Of a stretch of 64,000 bases of DNA, positions 41,136 to 49,481 are shown piece after piece. Numbering within the stretch: the stretch's first letter is position 1; every line of letters starts with the position of its first letter. The stretch is from contig NZ_JAMBOT010000005.1 in the NCBI RefSeq assembly GCF_023715725.1, positions 62,001-126,000 on the forward strand, written 5' to 3'. Both the position numbers and the translations under genes were made by a program. This stretch comes from Paenibacillus pasadenensis. Lineage in GTDB: Bacteria; Bacillota; Bacilli; Paenibacillales; Paenibacillaceae. The notes beneath the pieces were generated by a model that was not told the origin of the DNA, did no database searches, and was given only the letters and a program-made list of their open reading frames with translations.

Positions 41136-42440
41136 ATGGCAGATAAGGAAAAGGATTCGCTCGACCCAAAAAAGGACAATCATCTTACCCCTGAGGACAC
41201 TGCGACCGGAGAAGGCGTAGAGTTCGCAGGCCAAAGCGGCAGCGAGCGCCGCGAGGAAACGCTGCAGGCTGAGGAGCTTCAAGAGGAGCTGCGCTCCGAC
41301 AATGCTCAGCTGCAAGCTGAACAGGATGCGGAGGTCCATACGGCAGACCCCGAGCGCGCCTTCGGCACCGTGCCGCAGCAGCCGGTTGCTCCGGTCGCAG
41401 GCGCAGCCGATCTTCCATTGGATGAGGATGGAATCGTGGACGAGAATGAGAATGGTAATAACGGCGGACCGAAGCGCTCCGGCGCTGCAACGGGCTGGAT
41501 GATTACATCGCTCGTGCTTGCCGTCGGCCTGATCATTGCGCTTGTCAGCATTTTCACCGGCAAGGGCGGCGAAACCGTCGCTTCCGTCAACGGCGAGAAG
41601 ATTACCAAAGACGACCTGTATGCCCTTATGGAACCGTCTGGCGGTAAAGCAGCACTCGACCAACTGATCACGATGAAGCTTATCGAGCAGGAAGCCGACA
41701 ACAAAAACGTTACCGTTACGCCAGAAGATGAAGAAAAAGAGCTCGCTGATGTGAAGAAAAACTTTGGCTCCGAAGAAGAATTTCAAGGCGCCCTGCAGCA
41801 AGCTGGCATGACGCTCGACGATCTGAAGAAACAAATGTTTACGCAGGCTCAAATGCGCAAGCTGCTTGCTGATAAACTGAAAGTTACCGACGAAGACATC
41901 AAAAAATACTACGACGAGAACAAAGCAAGCTTCGCAACGGAGGAGCAGGTTAAAGCCTCCCACATTCTCGTTGCAACAAAAGAAGAAGCGGACGCCATCA
42001 AAAAAGAGCTCGACAACGGCGGCGACTTTGCGGCTATCGCCAAGGAGAAGTCCACGGACACGGGCAGCGGCGCAAAAGGCGGCGACCTCGGCTTCTTCGG
42101 CAAAGGCGCTATGGTTCCAGAGTTCGAAAAGGTCGCTTTCGAGCTGAAGCCAGGTCAGATCAGCGAACCGGTTAAATCCGAGTTCGGCTTCCATATTATT
42201 AAGGTTATTGAACACAAACCGGCTTCCACTCCAACTTTGGAGGAGAAAAAAGCAGAAATTAAAACAACGCTGGAAGGCCAGCAGCTGGGCACCCTTTCTC
42301 AGACGCTCATCACGGACCTGCGTGCTAAAGCATCCATCACGAACAAGCTGGATCCATCGCAGGATACCAAAGGCGGCGCTGAAAACAACGGCTCCAATGC
42401 CAATTCCGGCGCAGAGAATACTCCAGCCAACAATCAATAA
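41136..42440 (+). CDS. Membrane-anchored parvulin-type peptidyl-prolyl isomerase
   Basis: 434 residues. Residues 1-115 are strongly acidic and without a signal sequence; one transmembrane helix follows (about 119-140, ITSLVLAVGLIIALVSIF). After it come a SurA/PrsA-like N-domain (about 148-245) and a PpiC domain (about 258-350) with the patterns VKASHILVATKEEADAIK and DLGFFGKGAMVPEFEKVAF. A Asn/Gly/Ser-rich tail ends the chain. So it is a type II membrane protein with the isomerase outside, not a lipoprotein like B. subtilis PrsA. It probably helps secreted proteins fold. A GGGAG site lies upstream, and a strong terminator follows. Confidence 0.88.
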   Translation: MADKEKDSLDPKKDNHLTPEDTATGEGVEFAGQSGSERREETLQAEELQEELRSDNAQLQAEQDAEVHTADPERAFGTVPQQPVAPVAGAADLPLDEDGIVDENENGNNGGPKRSGAATGWMITSLVLAVGLIIALVSIFTGKGGETVASVNGEKITKDDLYALMEPSGGKAALDQLITMKLIEQEADNKNVTVTPEDEEKELADVKKNFGSEEEFQGALQQAGMTLDDLKKQMFTQAQMRKLLADKLKVTDEDIKKYYDENKASFATEEQVKASHILVATKEEADAIKKELDNGGDFAAIAKEKSTDTGSGAKGGDLGFFGKGAMVPEFEKVAFELKPGQISEPVKSEFGFHIIKVIEHKPASTPTLEEKKAEIKTTLEGQQLGTLSQTLITDLRAKASITNKLDPSQDTKGGAENNGSNANSGAENTPANNQ

Positions 42441-42446
42441 TCCGTT

Positions 42447-42504
42447 TTAACCGAAAGAACCCTCCTGTTCCACACTAGTGGATAAGGAGGGTTCTTTCGG
42501 TTAA
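42447..42504 (+). terminator. Strong terminator of the parvulin gene
   Basis: Two perfect 20-base arms (TTAACCGAAAGAACCCTCCT and its complement, 42485-42504) enclose an 18-base loop. The T run after it is short, but stability is extreme. It marks the left border of the region with the insertion sequence. Confidence 0.7.
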
Positions 42505-42645
42505 ATGCCAGGGCGTCAAATGATTTAATTGAGCATGTTGAGCAGCGATCGGTTCCGTTAAGGTCATCAATGCAGTTAGAATAAAAAGTGGACACCCCTT
42601 AACGTGGATCAGATAAAATAAGCTACGAAAGGTGAGGTGTTCACA

Positions 42646-42942
42646 GTGGGGAAAATACGGCAACATTACAACGATGAATTCAAATTAAAAACGGTCAAAT
42701 ACATTCAAGAACAAACGAAGACGATCCCTCAGATTTCGGAGGAGCTCCACATTCCCGAAAGCACGCTGCATCAATGGATGGCCCGACACCGAAAATTTGA
42801 GAACGAGCCGTTGCTTACGCCAGAGGCTCTACGGGAAAAGGACCGCCGATTAGAGAACCAAGCCAAGGAGATCGCAGATCTTCAGGAGCAGATCGAAATC
42901 CTAAAAAAGGCTATGCACATCTTCAGCAAAGAAAAGAACTGA
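42646..42942 (+). CDS. IS3 family OrfA (DNA-binding, HTH)
   Basis: About 98 residues from GTG 42646, with AGGTGAGGTG upstream. IPQISEELHIPESTLHQWM is the HTH, and a Leu/Glu-rich coiled coil (RRLENQAKEIADLQEQIEIL) follows, the usual leucine zipper of OrfA proteins. The heptamer A AAA AAG at 42903-42909 is in the correct frame for programmed -1 slippage into the OrfB frame, making the OrfAB transposase. Confidence 0.88.
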   Translation: MGKIRQHYNDEFKLKTVKYIQEQTKTIPQISEELHIPESTLHQWMARHRKFENEPLLTPEALREKDRRLENQAKEIADLQEQIEILKKAMHIFSKEKN

Positions 42943-42971
42943 AGTTCCAATTCATTGCCGATCACCGCTCC

Positions 42972-43820
42972 TTGTACGCAATGGAGAAGATGTGCCGGGT
43001 TCTCGGAGTGTCCAAAAGCGGCTACTACAACTGGGTTCAAGTTAAATCCAGAGAAAGCAGCTATCAGAAGCGCCGTAAAGCCTTGCTGGCGCGCATCTCG
43101 TGGCTGTTCCTCGACTCTCACAAGCGATATGGCAGCCCTAAAATCACCCAACTGCTACGGCGTGAGGGATGGGTCGTCTCGGAGCGTCTGGTCGGAAAAA
43201 TCATGCGCGAGAATGGGCTTCGCTCCTGCGTATCACGAACCTTCAAGGTGACCACGACGGATTCCAAACATGCGCTGCCGATTGCACCTAATGTCCTAAA
43301 TCAAGACTTTTCGACAACAGCGCCAAACCAGGTATGGGTGACGGACATCACGTATATTCCCTGTCGTGAAGGCCGGCTCTATCTAGCCAGTGTATTGGAT
43401 TTGTTCACCCGCAAAATTGTCGGTTGGAAACTTGCTGACCGAATGACGACAGACCTGGTTCTAGCCGCGCTGGACCAAGCCTACCGATCAAAGAAGCCGA
43501 AGAAAGGCTTAATTCACCACTCCGACCGTGGATCGCAGTATGCGTCAGAGCTGTACCGAGACCGATTGAAGCAATACCAAATGACTGCCAGCATGAGCCG
43601 TAAGGGAAACTGCTACGATAATGCTTGTATCGAATCCTTTCACAGCGTGCTGAAGAAGGAGTTTATTTACTGCACCAAATTTCGGACGAAAGCCCAGGCG
43701 CAACAAGAGGTATTCGAGTACATCGAGCTGTTTTACAACCGAAAGCGAATCCACGGTTCACTGGGTTACGAATCGCCAGATCGGTTTGAAGCAGCTTACT
43801 ACGAGCAGCAGAACCGATGA
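42972..43820 (+). CDS. IS3 family OrfB (DDE transposase), expressed by -1 frameshift
   Basis: 282 residues as read from its first ATG, but the frame is open back through the slippery site, so the working product is an OrfAB fusion. The catalytic triad is visible: Asp in VWVTDITY, Asp in HHSDRGSQYAS and Glu in CIESFHSVLKKE, with the D(35)E-type spacing. An HTH_21-like part, GYYNWVQVKSRESSYQKRR, precedes the core. Confidence 0.92.
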   Translation: MYAMEKMCRVLGVSKSGYYNWVQVKSRESSYQKRRKALLARISWLFLDSHKRYGSPKITQLLRREGWVVSERLVGKIMRENGLRSCVSRTFKVTTTDSKHALPIAPNVLNQDFSTTAPNQVWVTDITYIPCREGRLYLASVLDLFTRKIVGWKLADRMTTDLVLAALDQAYRSKKPKKGLIHHSDRGSQYASELYRDRLKQYQMTASMSRKGNCYDNACIESFHSVLKKEFIYCTKFRTKAQAQQEVFEYIELFYNRKRIHGSLGYESPDRFEAAYYEQQNR

Positions 43821-43859
43821 ACTACGTTATGCGGTGTCCACTTTCTTGACAGAGGTCCA

Positions 43860-44190
43860 ATAAGACCGTTAATGGTCTTAAATACGGCCGAGACGGACGA
43901 AGTGGAGGAAATAAGACCGTTAATGGTCTTAAATGAGGCCGAGACGGACGAAGCGGAGGAAATAAGACCGTTAATGGTCTTAAATGAGGCCGAGACGGAC
44001 GAAGCGGAGGAAATAAGACCGTTAATGGTCTTAAATACGGCCGAGACGGACGAAGTGGAGGAAATAAGACCGTTTCTGGTCTTAAATCAGGCCGAGACGG
44101 ACGAAGCGGAGGAAATAAGACCGTTTCTGGTCTTAAATGAGGCCGAAACGGACGAAGCGGAGGAAATAAGACCGTTTCTGGTCTTAAATC
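43860..44190. repeat. 51-bp tandem repeat array, about 6.5 copies
   Basis: Unit starts fall at about 43861, 43912, 43963, 44014, 44065, 44116 and 44167 (last one partial), exactly 51 bp apart. Each unit has a small palindrome, AAGACC-(6)-GGTCTT, followed by a GGCCGAGACGGACGAAG-like block. Two loop versions occur, GTTAAT in the first four and GTTTCT in the last three. Because 51 is a multiple of three, several frames stay open along the array. It directly abuts the right end of the IS3 element. Confidence 0.92.
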
Positions 44191-44214
44191 GAATTGCCCC
44201 CCTAATTCTGGAGA

Positions 44215-44389
44215 GTTCCGGGCGAAAACGACTGTATTCCACGGCAGCACCATCTTTCTTGCCTATATGCTCCTCAGCCAGCTCTCCAAACGTCTTGCTC
44301 ACAAATTGGAGGCCGTTGTCCGTTCGAATGACGGGAGGTTCACGACATTGCTTAAGGGCGTTAAACGCTCTTAACCAGCCCGTTCCCAT
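44215..44389 (-). pseudogene. Fragment of a second IS3-type transposase
   Basis: On the minus strand the frame reads RAFNALKQCREPPVIRTDNG and continues LQFVSKTFGELAEEH. This matches the part of IS3-type DDE transposases around the second Asp (VIRTDNGPQFVS). Upstream and downstream parts are missing; the frame runs into the 51-bp array. It is a decayed remnant, different in sequence from the intact element to its left. Confidence 0.75.
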
Positions 44390-44414
44390 CGTATTCGTGC
44401 GCAGCGGCTGTCTT

Positions 44415-46325
44415 TCAGCGGTAATCGCTGCGGCCGATGCTGACGCCGGATCGCAGCTTGTAGGCCATCAAGGCCATCTCCAGCCCGATGCGCTTATGCG
44501 GCTCCAGAAACGGCTCGCCAATCAGCTCGGTCAGACGCTCCATGCGGTTATACAGCGTCTGGCGGTGAATGAACAGCCGCCGGGCCGTTTCGTGTTTGGA
44601 GCCGAAACATTTGAGATACATATCCAGCGTCTCCAGCAGCTGCTGGCGGGACTCCTTCTCCAGGCGGAGAATCGCGCCGAGATGATCCTGCACGAAGGCG
44701 TCCAGCAGCGCCGCGTCGGGTATCGCCTGCAGAAGCTGATACGCCCCCAGCTGGCTGTAAAATACCGTCGGGCCGAGTTCGGGGACCCTCCTGGCGATTT
44801 CCAGCGCCTGGGCCGCTTCGCGGAATGCTTCCGGCGCTTCCAGCAGCTTTTGGCGCAGCTTGCCGGCCGCAGCGCGGAGCCGGAGCCCCTCCAGCTGCTC
44901 GCCGCTAAAACGCTGCACATCCTCCAGCACGCTGTGAGCGCCGCTTAGCAATCGCTCGCGGGCTGCTGCTGTGGCGCTATCCGCATGAAGCAGCAGCAGC
45001 ATGCTGCCCTCGGAGCGCGGATGCAGGCTTCCGCGCAGGCCGTATTTGCGGATCAGCGTATGGAGCAGTACAGGCAGATCGCGCGCTGCGCCTTCCAGCC
45101 GTTCGCCGCCGCTGCCGTCCTCCGGCCACATGCTTTCCAGCTCCAAAGCAGCCGCTAACACGGCTCCGTTTGCATCTGCCGCTGGACGAGAGGGCAGCCC
45201 CGCCATAGAACGAGCCTGGTCCTCGCTGCGCACGCGCCCTTCCAGCAGTGCCGGAATTAGCCCGTCATTGCGGCGGGATTCATGCTCCCGACTGAATTGC
45301 GTGCGCAGCGTGAGCGCCGCCGCTGCGGAAGCGGCGGACTCCAGATAAGGTGATAGAGCGGCCGCATCGCTGTCATCCTCAGCCACGAGTCCCACTGCGG
45401 CAAGCAGCTGGCCGTAGCAGAGCACCGGTTTTAGCAGCAGGATGCGGCCGCTCGCCAGCGGCAGCATGCAGTCGCTTTTGCCGTCGCCGAAGCGTCCATC
45501 CCGCTCCAAATCGCGAAAAGGGAGCTTGGCAAGCTCCTGCCGATCAGGCTCAGCTAAATGCGTCGGCTGCCCAAGCTCTGACGGATCTGAAAGCCGTGGC
45601 TGTTTCCGATCAAGCTCACCTAAAATCGGCGGCTGTCCGATTTCTGCTCCGCCCGAAAGCTTTGACAGCTGTTGCTCTGCTCCGCCCGAAAGCTTTGACA
45701 GCTGCCGCTCTGCATCCCCCGAATGCCGGGGCTGCTCACGCCCCGCACCGCCCGACAGCGGAGGGTGCTGCCGGTCCGGCTCCAGCAGCGAATAGTAGAG
45801 CGTCTGCCGCCGTGTTTCTCCGTGAAGCAGCCGCAGCATGGAGGAAATATCGCTATGCTGAAGCGTCAGCTGCTGCAGCCGCCTGGAGAAGCTGTCGGCC
45901 AAATCCTGATGAATGCGACGCCGGTTCAGAATAAGCGAATGGATATCCTGGGTAATGTCAGAGAAACGCACCGGCTGGTCAAAAACGATGACCGGAAACT
46001 GGTGAGCCTCAGCCAGCTCCAGCAAATCGGCCGGCACTTCCTGGATGCTGGTGCCGATCTCGAGGATAAGTCCTGCCGCTTCCTGGAGAATAAGCTGGCG
46101 CAAATAATCCAGCCGATCCTGCTGAGACTGTTTGAGCCACAGCCCAGTGGTAAGAATAAGATCATGACGGCTAATAAAAGGGGCGATCTGCACGATCTCA
46201 ATGACATGCACCCAGCCAACCGGTCGGCCCAGTCCCCGGCTGCCGGCAGCAAGCCGTGCCGATTGAAAGAGCGGACGGCGCAGGACGTCCCCAATCTGCA
46301 GTTCCGTTGGATTCAACAGGGACAA
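44415..46325 (-). CDS. adeR: PucR family regulator, probable activator of ald (AdeR-like)
   Basis: 636 residues. PucR N-domain (about 8-130), a central GGDEF-like region and a C-terminal PucR HTH_30 (SKHETARRLFIHRQTLYNRMERL, about 585-607). It is divergent from ald, the same arrangement as B. subtilis adeR-ald, where AdeR activates alanine dehydrogenase. Odd feature: residues about 182-268 form a low-complexity insert rich in Gln, Pro, Leu, Ser and Gly. It includes an 11-residue unit, AERQLSKLSGG then AEQQLSKLSGG, encoded by 33-bp direct repeats. The protein is larger than usual because of this insert. Confidence 0.88.
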   Translation of the reverse strand: MSLLNPTELQIGDVLRRPLFQSARLAAGSRGLGRPVGWVHVIEIVQIAPFISRHDLILTTGLWLKQSQQDRLDYLRQLILQEAAGLILEIGTSIQEVPADLLELAEAHQFPVIVFDQPVRFSDITQDIHSLILNRRRIHQDLADSFSRRLQQLTLQHSDISSMLRLLHGETRRQTLYYSLLEPDRQHPPLSGGAGREQPRHSGDAERQLSKLSGGAEQQLSKLSGGAEIGQPPILGELDRKQPRLSDPSELGQPTHLAEPDRQELAKLPFRDLERDGRFGDGKSDCMLPLASGRILLLKPVLCYGQLLAAVGLVAEDDSDAAALSPYLESAASAAAALTLRTQFSREHESRRNDGLIPALLEGRVRSEDQARSMAGLPSRPAADANGAVLAAALELESMWPEDGSGGERLEGAARDLPVLLHTLIRKYGLRGSLHPRSEGSMLLLLHADSATAAARERLLSGAHSVLEDVQRFSGEQLEGLRLRAAAGKLRQKLLEAPEAFREAAQALEIARRVPELGPTVFYSQLGAYQLLQAIPDAALLDAFVQDHLGAILRLEKESRQQLLETLDMYLKCFGSKHETARRLFIHRQTLYNRMERLTELIGEPFLEPHKRIGLEMALMAYKLRSGVSIGRSDYR

Positions 46326-46431
46326 CTCCTTTCAGCAATGCATATATGGAAGTATAGGTATCGGAGCGATGTCAGCTATCGGCAACAAGTCGATCCGCAC
46401 GCAGGAAATAATCGACAACGTGTACGATGCC

Positions 46432-46446
46432 GAGCACGGAGTGCTC
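46432..46446. promoter_or_regulatory. Inverted repeat in the adeR-ald intergenic region
   Basis: GAGCAC-GGA-GTGCTC, a perfect 6-3-6 palindrome about 55 bp before the ald start codon. It could be an operator for AdeR or another regulator. The AdeR site is not known to me, so this is only positional. Confidence 0.35.
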
Positions 46447-46499
46447 CCTTAAAATGAAAAGTATAGAGAACATACCCATTATAGACGAGGTGGCTTTCC

Positions 46500-47612
46500 A
46501 TGATAATCGGAATCCCGAAAGAAATCAAAAACAATGAAAACCGCGTTGCCTTGACGCCTATGGGAGCGGCGGAATTTGTTCGCGCCGGACATCAGGTGCT
46601 GATCCAGCGGGGAGCTGGTGTGGAAAGCGGGTTTAACGATGCGCAGTACGAGGCTGCTGGAGCTGTGCTGATAATGGAGGCATCCGACGTGTGGGGCAAA
46701 TGCGAAATGATCATGAAGGTCAAAGAGCCGCTGCCCTCCGAATTCGGCTATTTCCGCGATGGACTGCTGTTGTTCACGTTTCTCCATCTTGCGGCTGCCC
46801 CGGAGCTGACCGAGGCGCTGCGCACATCCGGCGTCACCGGCATCGCCTATGAAACGATTCGGGTTAATGGAGCGCTGCCGCTGCTTGCGCCGATGAGCGA
46901 GGTCGCGGGACGAGTCGCTGTCCAGGTTGGAGCCCAGATGCTGGAGAAGGCCCATGGAGGCAAAGGCATTCTGCTGTCCGGCGTCACCGGTGTGAAACGA
47001 GGCAAAGTAACGGTCATTGGCGGGGGCATTGCAGGAACCAACTCGGTGCAGCTTGCCGTTGGCCTTGGAGCCGAGGTAACCGTGCTGGATACCAACACAA
47101 ACCGGCTGCGCGAGCTGGCGCTTATTTTCGGCAACCGGCTGCAGACGCTGCAATCGACCACGCATAATATTGCGGAAGCGGTCCGCGAATCCGACCTCGT
47201 CATTTCAACTGTGCTTATTCCGGGCGGCAAAGCGCCGAAGCTGGTGTCGGAAGAGATGGTGCGCTCCATGGAAAAAGGGTCCGTCATCGTCGATGTCGCC
47301 ATCGACCAGGGCGGAAGCGTGGAAACGATCGACCGGACGACAACGCATGACAATCCGGTGTTCGTCAAACACGGCGTTCTCCATTACGCCGTAGCGAACA
47401 TTCCAGGAGCGGTTCCTTACACCTCAACGATGGCGCTGACAAACGCGACGCTGCCGTTTGCGCTGCAGCTGGCCAAGCTGGGCGCGGCCGAAGCGATCCG
47501 CTCGTCGCAGCCGATCCGTGAAGGAGTGAACACGATGGGCGGATTCGTGACCTATGAAGCGGTCGCCCGCGATCTCGGATACACGTTTAAACCGGTGGAA
47601 GAGCTGGTATAA
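46500..47612 (+). CDS. ald: Alanine dehydrogenase
   Basis: 370 residues, NAD-dependent conversion of alanine to pyruvate and ammonia. The start [20 protein letters not shown], the catalytic Lys and His positions ([20 protein letters not shown]), and the NAD site [21 protein letters not shown] (about 170-190) are standard. [13 protein letters not shown] and [12 protein letters not shown] are family signatures. It is divergent from a PucR regulator gene. The GAGG before the ATG is fair. A strong terminator follows. Confidence 0.97.
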   Translation: MIIGIPKEIKNNENRVALTPMGAAEFVRAGHQVLIQRGAGVESGFNDAQYEAAGAVLIMEASDVWGKCEMIMKVKEPLPSEFGYFRDGLLLFTFLHLAAAPELTEALRTSGVTGIAYETIRVNGALPLLAPMSEVAGRVAVQVGAQMLEKAHGGKGILLSGVTGVKRGKVTVIGGGIAGTNSVQLAVGLGAEVTVLDTNTNRLRELALIFGNRLQTLQSTTHNIAEAVRESDLVISTVLIPGGKAPKLVSEEMVRSMEKGSVIVDVAIDQGGSVETIDRTTTHDNPVFVKHGVLHYAVANIPGAVPYTSTMALTNATLPFALQLAKLGAAEAIRSSQPIREGVNTMGGFVTYEAVARDLGYTFKPVEELV

Positions 47613-47622
47613 CCTCACCGCG

Positions 47623-47668
47623 AAAAAAGCTGCCTCGAACGCAAAATTTGCGAACGGGGCAGCTTTTT
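47623..47668 (+). terminator. Terminator of ald
   Basis: AAAAAAGCTGCCTCG pairs with CGGGGCAGCTTTTT (one G-U) over a loop that itself has a CGCAAAATTTGCG hairpin. Confidence 0.8.
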
Positions 47669-47781
47669 CAACAAGTTCTAAAACCTAAATCATGAATATG
47701 GAAAAATAATCAATTCCGGATTCTACTAAATTATCTTATGAAGATGAGAGATTCAAAGGCTCGGCTAATGACCATCCGCTA

Positions 47782-47836
47782 GAAAAAAGATAGCTGCCCC
47801 CTTGCCATATTCATGACAAGAAGGCAGCTATCTTCA
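47782..47836 (-). terminator. Terminator of aspA
   Basis: On the minus strand GATAGCTGCCTTCTTG pairs with CAAGGGGGCAGCTATC, then TTTTTTCT follows. Confidence 0.82.
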
Positions 47837-47858
47837 AAATATATCATCTATCCAGCCG

Positions 47859-49277
47859 TTACTTCGCATCCTCCAGCAAATGCTCTCCGGCAATGCCAGG
47901 AGAGGTCATTGCATACGGATTAAGAATTTCGGCCATTTCCTCTGGCGTCAGCAATCCGCGCTCCAAAATAAGCTCGCGGATGGTCAGGCCGGTAGCAAGC
48001 GCCTCCTTGACGAGCTGCGCCGCCACTTCATAGCCGAGATGCGGATTAAGCGCCGTCACGATGCCGAACGAGTTGGCGACATAGCTTTCGCAGCGCTCGC
48101 GGTTCGCTTCCATTCCTTCAACCGCATGCCGCAGGAACACGTCCACGCCGTTGCGGAGAATTTTCAGCGATTGCAGCAAATTAAACGCGATTACGGGCCC
48201 CATAACGTTCAGCTCAAACTGACCGGCTTCGCAGGCCATGCAGATCGTGTGGTCATTGCCCATCACCTGGAACGACACCTGGTTCACAACCTCCGCCATA
48301 ACGGGATTAACCTTGCCCGGCATGATCGACGAGCCCGGCTGCCGCGGCGGCAGCGAGAGCTCCGCAAGCCCGACGCGGGGGCCGGACGCCATCAGGCGGA
48401 TATCGTTGCAAATTTTGGACATGTTGACGGCGCACACTTTAAGCGAAGCGGAAAGCTCGGTATAGGCGTCGCTGTTTTGCGTAGCGTCGACAAGGTCTTC
48501 CGCTGCCTGAATCGGCAGCTTTGTCTGCTGCTGCAGATGAGCGATGACCGATGCAATATACTCCGGTTTGGCGTTCAATCCGGTGCCGACGGCTGTTGCG
48601 CCCATATTAACCGTCAAGGCGTGAATGGCAGCGCTGCGGATGCGCCCGATATCGCGTCCAAGCACGGCGGCATAGGCGCCGAATTCCTGCCCTAACCGGA
48701 TCGGAACGGCGTCCTGCAAATGAGTCCGGCCCATTTTGATCACATCGTCGAACTGATCTCGTTTAGCCAAAAACCCATTCTGCAGAGCCTCAAGCGCCTT
48801 CAGCAATTCCATCGTCAGCGAGTAAGCTGCAATGCGCAGCGCGGTCGGAATGGCATCGTTGGTAGATTGAGACATGTTAACGTGATTGTTGGGATTGCAG
48901 TGGAAATAATCGCCCTTGTTGCGGCCGAGCAGCTCCAGCGCGCGGTTGGCGAGCACCTCATTCATATTCATGTTGATGGACGTTCCTGCGCCGCCCTGGA
49001 TGCTATCGACGATGAACTGGTCCAGAAGCTTGCCCTCGATGACCTCGTCAGCAGCCTTCACAATCGCTTCGCCGATCGGGGTTGTCAGCAGATGAACATC
49101 CATGTTGGCTTTGGCTGCGGCTTTTTTGACATGGGCCAGAGCGGTCAGCAGCTCGTGATGGATGTGTACGCCGGTAATCGGGAAATTCTCGACTGCGCGA
49201 AGCGTTTGGATGCCGTAATAGGCGCTCTCTGGAACTTGTTTTTCCCCAAGAAAATCATGCTCGATTCTGTACGCCAT
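47859..49277 (-). CDS. aspA: Aspartate ammonia-lyase
   Basis: 472 residues from ATG 49277. Splits aspartate into fumarate and ammonia. The fumarase/aspartase signature GSSIMPGKVNP (about 315-325) with the catalytic Ser, the TGTGLN-like AVGTGLNAKPEY, the HVNMSQSTNDAIPTA stretch and GRTHLQDAVPIRLGQEF are all intact. The AAGGG site favours the second Met over the first (49286). It is convergent with ald. Together the two genes turn alanine and aspartate into pyruvate, fumarate and ammonia. Confidence 0.95.
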   Translation of the reverse strand: MAYRIEHDFLGEKQVPESAYYGIQTLRAVENFPITGVHIHHELLTALAHVKKAAAKANMDVHLLTTPIGEAIVKAADEVIEGKLLDQFIVDSIQGGAGTSINMNMNEVLANRALELLGRNKGDYFHCNPNNHVNMSQSTNDAIPTALRIAAYSLTMELLKALEALQNGFLAKRDQFDDVIKMGRTHLQDAVPIRLGQEFGAYAAVLGRDIGRIRSAAIHALTVNMGATAVGTGLNAKPEYIASVIAHLQQQTKLPIQAAEDLVDATQNSDAYTELSASLKVCAVNMSKICNDIRLMASGPRVGLAELSLPPRQPGSSIMPGKVNPVMAEVVNQVSFQVMGNDHTICMACEAGQFELNVMGPVIAFNLLQSLKILRNGVDVFLRHAVEGMEANRERCESYVANSFGIVTALNPHLGYEVAAQLVKEALATGLTIRELILERGLLTPEEMAEILNPYAMTSPGIAGEHLLEDAK

Positions 49278-49481
49278 CGTCTTCATCCCTTCTGCGATCG
49301 GGTCTCATCTTTTGCATACAATATACGGATAAAAATACTGTTATGAGAAATAGAGAAGCCGGCAAAGATTCTACCATCTGCTGGAACTTCCGTCAAATGA
49401 AAGCGCCCCTCACCGTTTACTGCCAAAATCCGGCGAAGGACGTTTTTGTATAAATCGGCTTGAGATAAATGTTTCATTAGG

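Larger units (their letters stand above)
42578..43851 (+). mobile_element. IS3 family insertion sequence (about 1.27 kb), apparently intact
   Basis: Two overlapping transposase frames are flanked by imperfect inverted ends. The core AAAGTGGACACC is at 42585-42596, and its complement GGTGTCCACTTT is at 43833-43844. A further AACGT follows each inside. The right end could finish in ...CTTGACA (43851); the left end is less clear, because the outermost bases do not match well. No convincing target-site duplication was found. The catalytic residues and the frameshift site are intact, so it may still be mobile. Confidence 0.85.

Noticed and set aside
41070..42437. 455-codon minus-strand frame antisense to the parvulin gene
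   Set aside because: Shadow of a highly charged plus-strand gene; no start signal or family features.
43860..44190. CRISPR array
   Set aside because: The whole 51-bp unit is repeated, without unique spacers, and no cas genes are present.
43822..44253. Minus-strand 143-codon frame with PPLRPSRP repeats
   Set aside because: It is only the translation of the tandem array in another frame, with no start signal.
43872..44948. Long plus-strand frame of 358 codons starting in the 51-bp array
   Set aside because: The array keeps frames open because its unit is a multiple of three; the rest is antisense to the AdeR-like gene. No ribosome-binding site.
49283..49477. Minus-strand 64-codon frame just upstream of aspA
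   Set aside because: No ribosome-binding site, it overlaps the aspA leader, and no family is recognisable. More likely the aspA 5' untranslated region.
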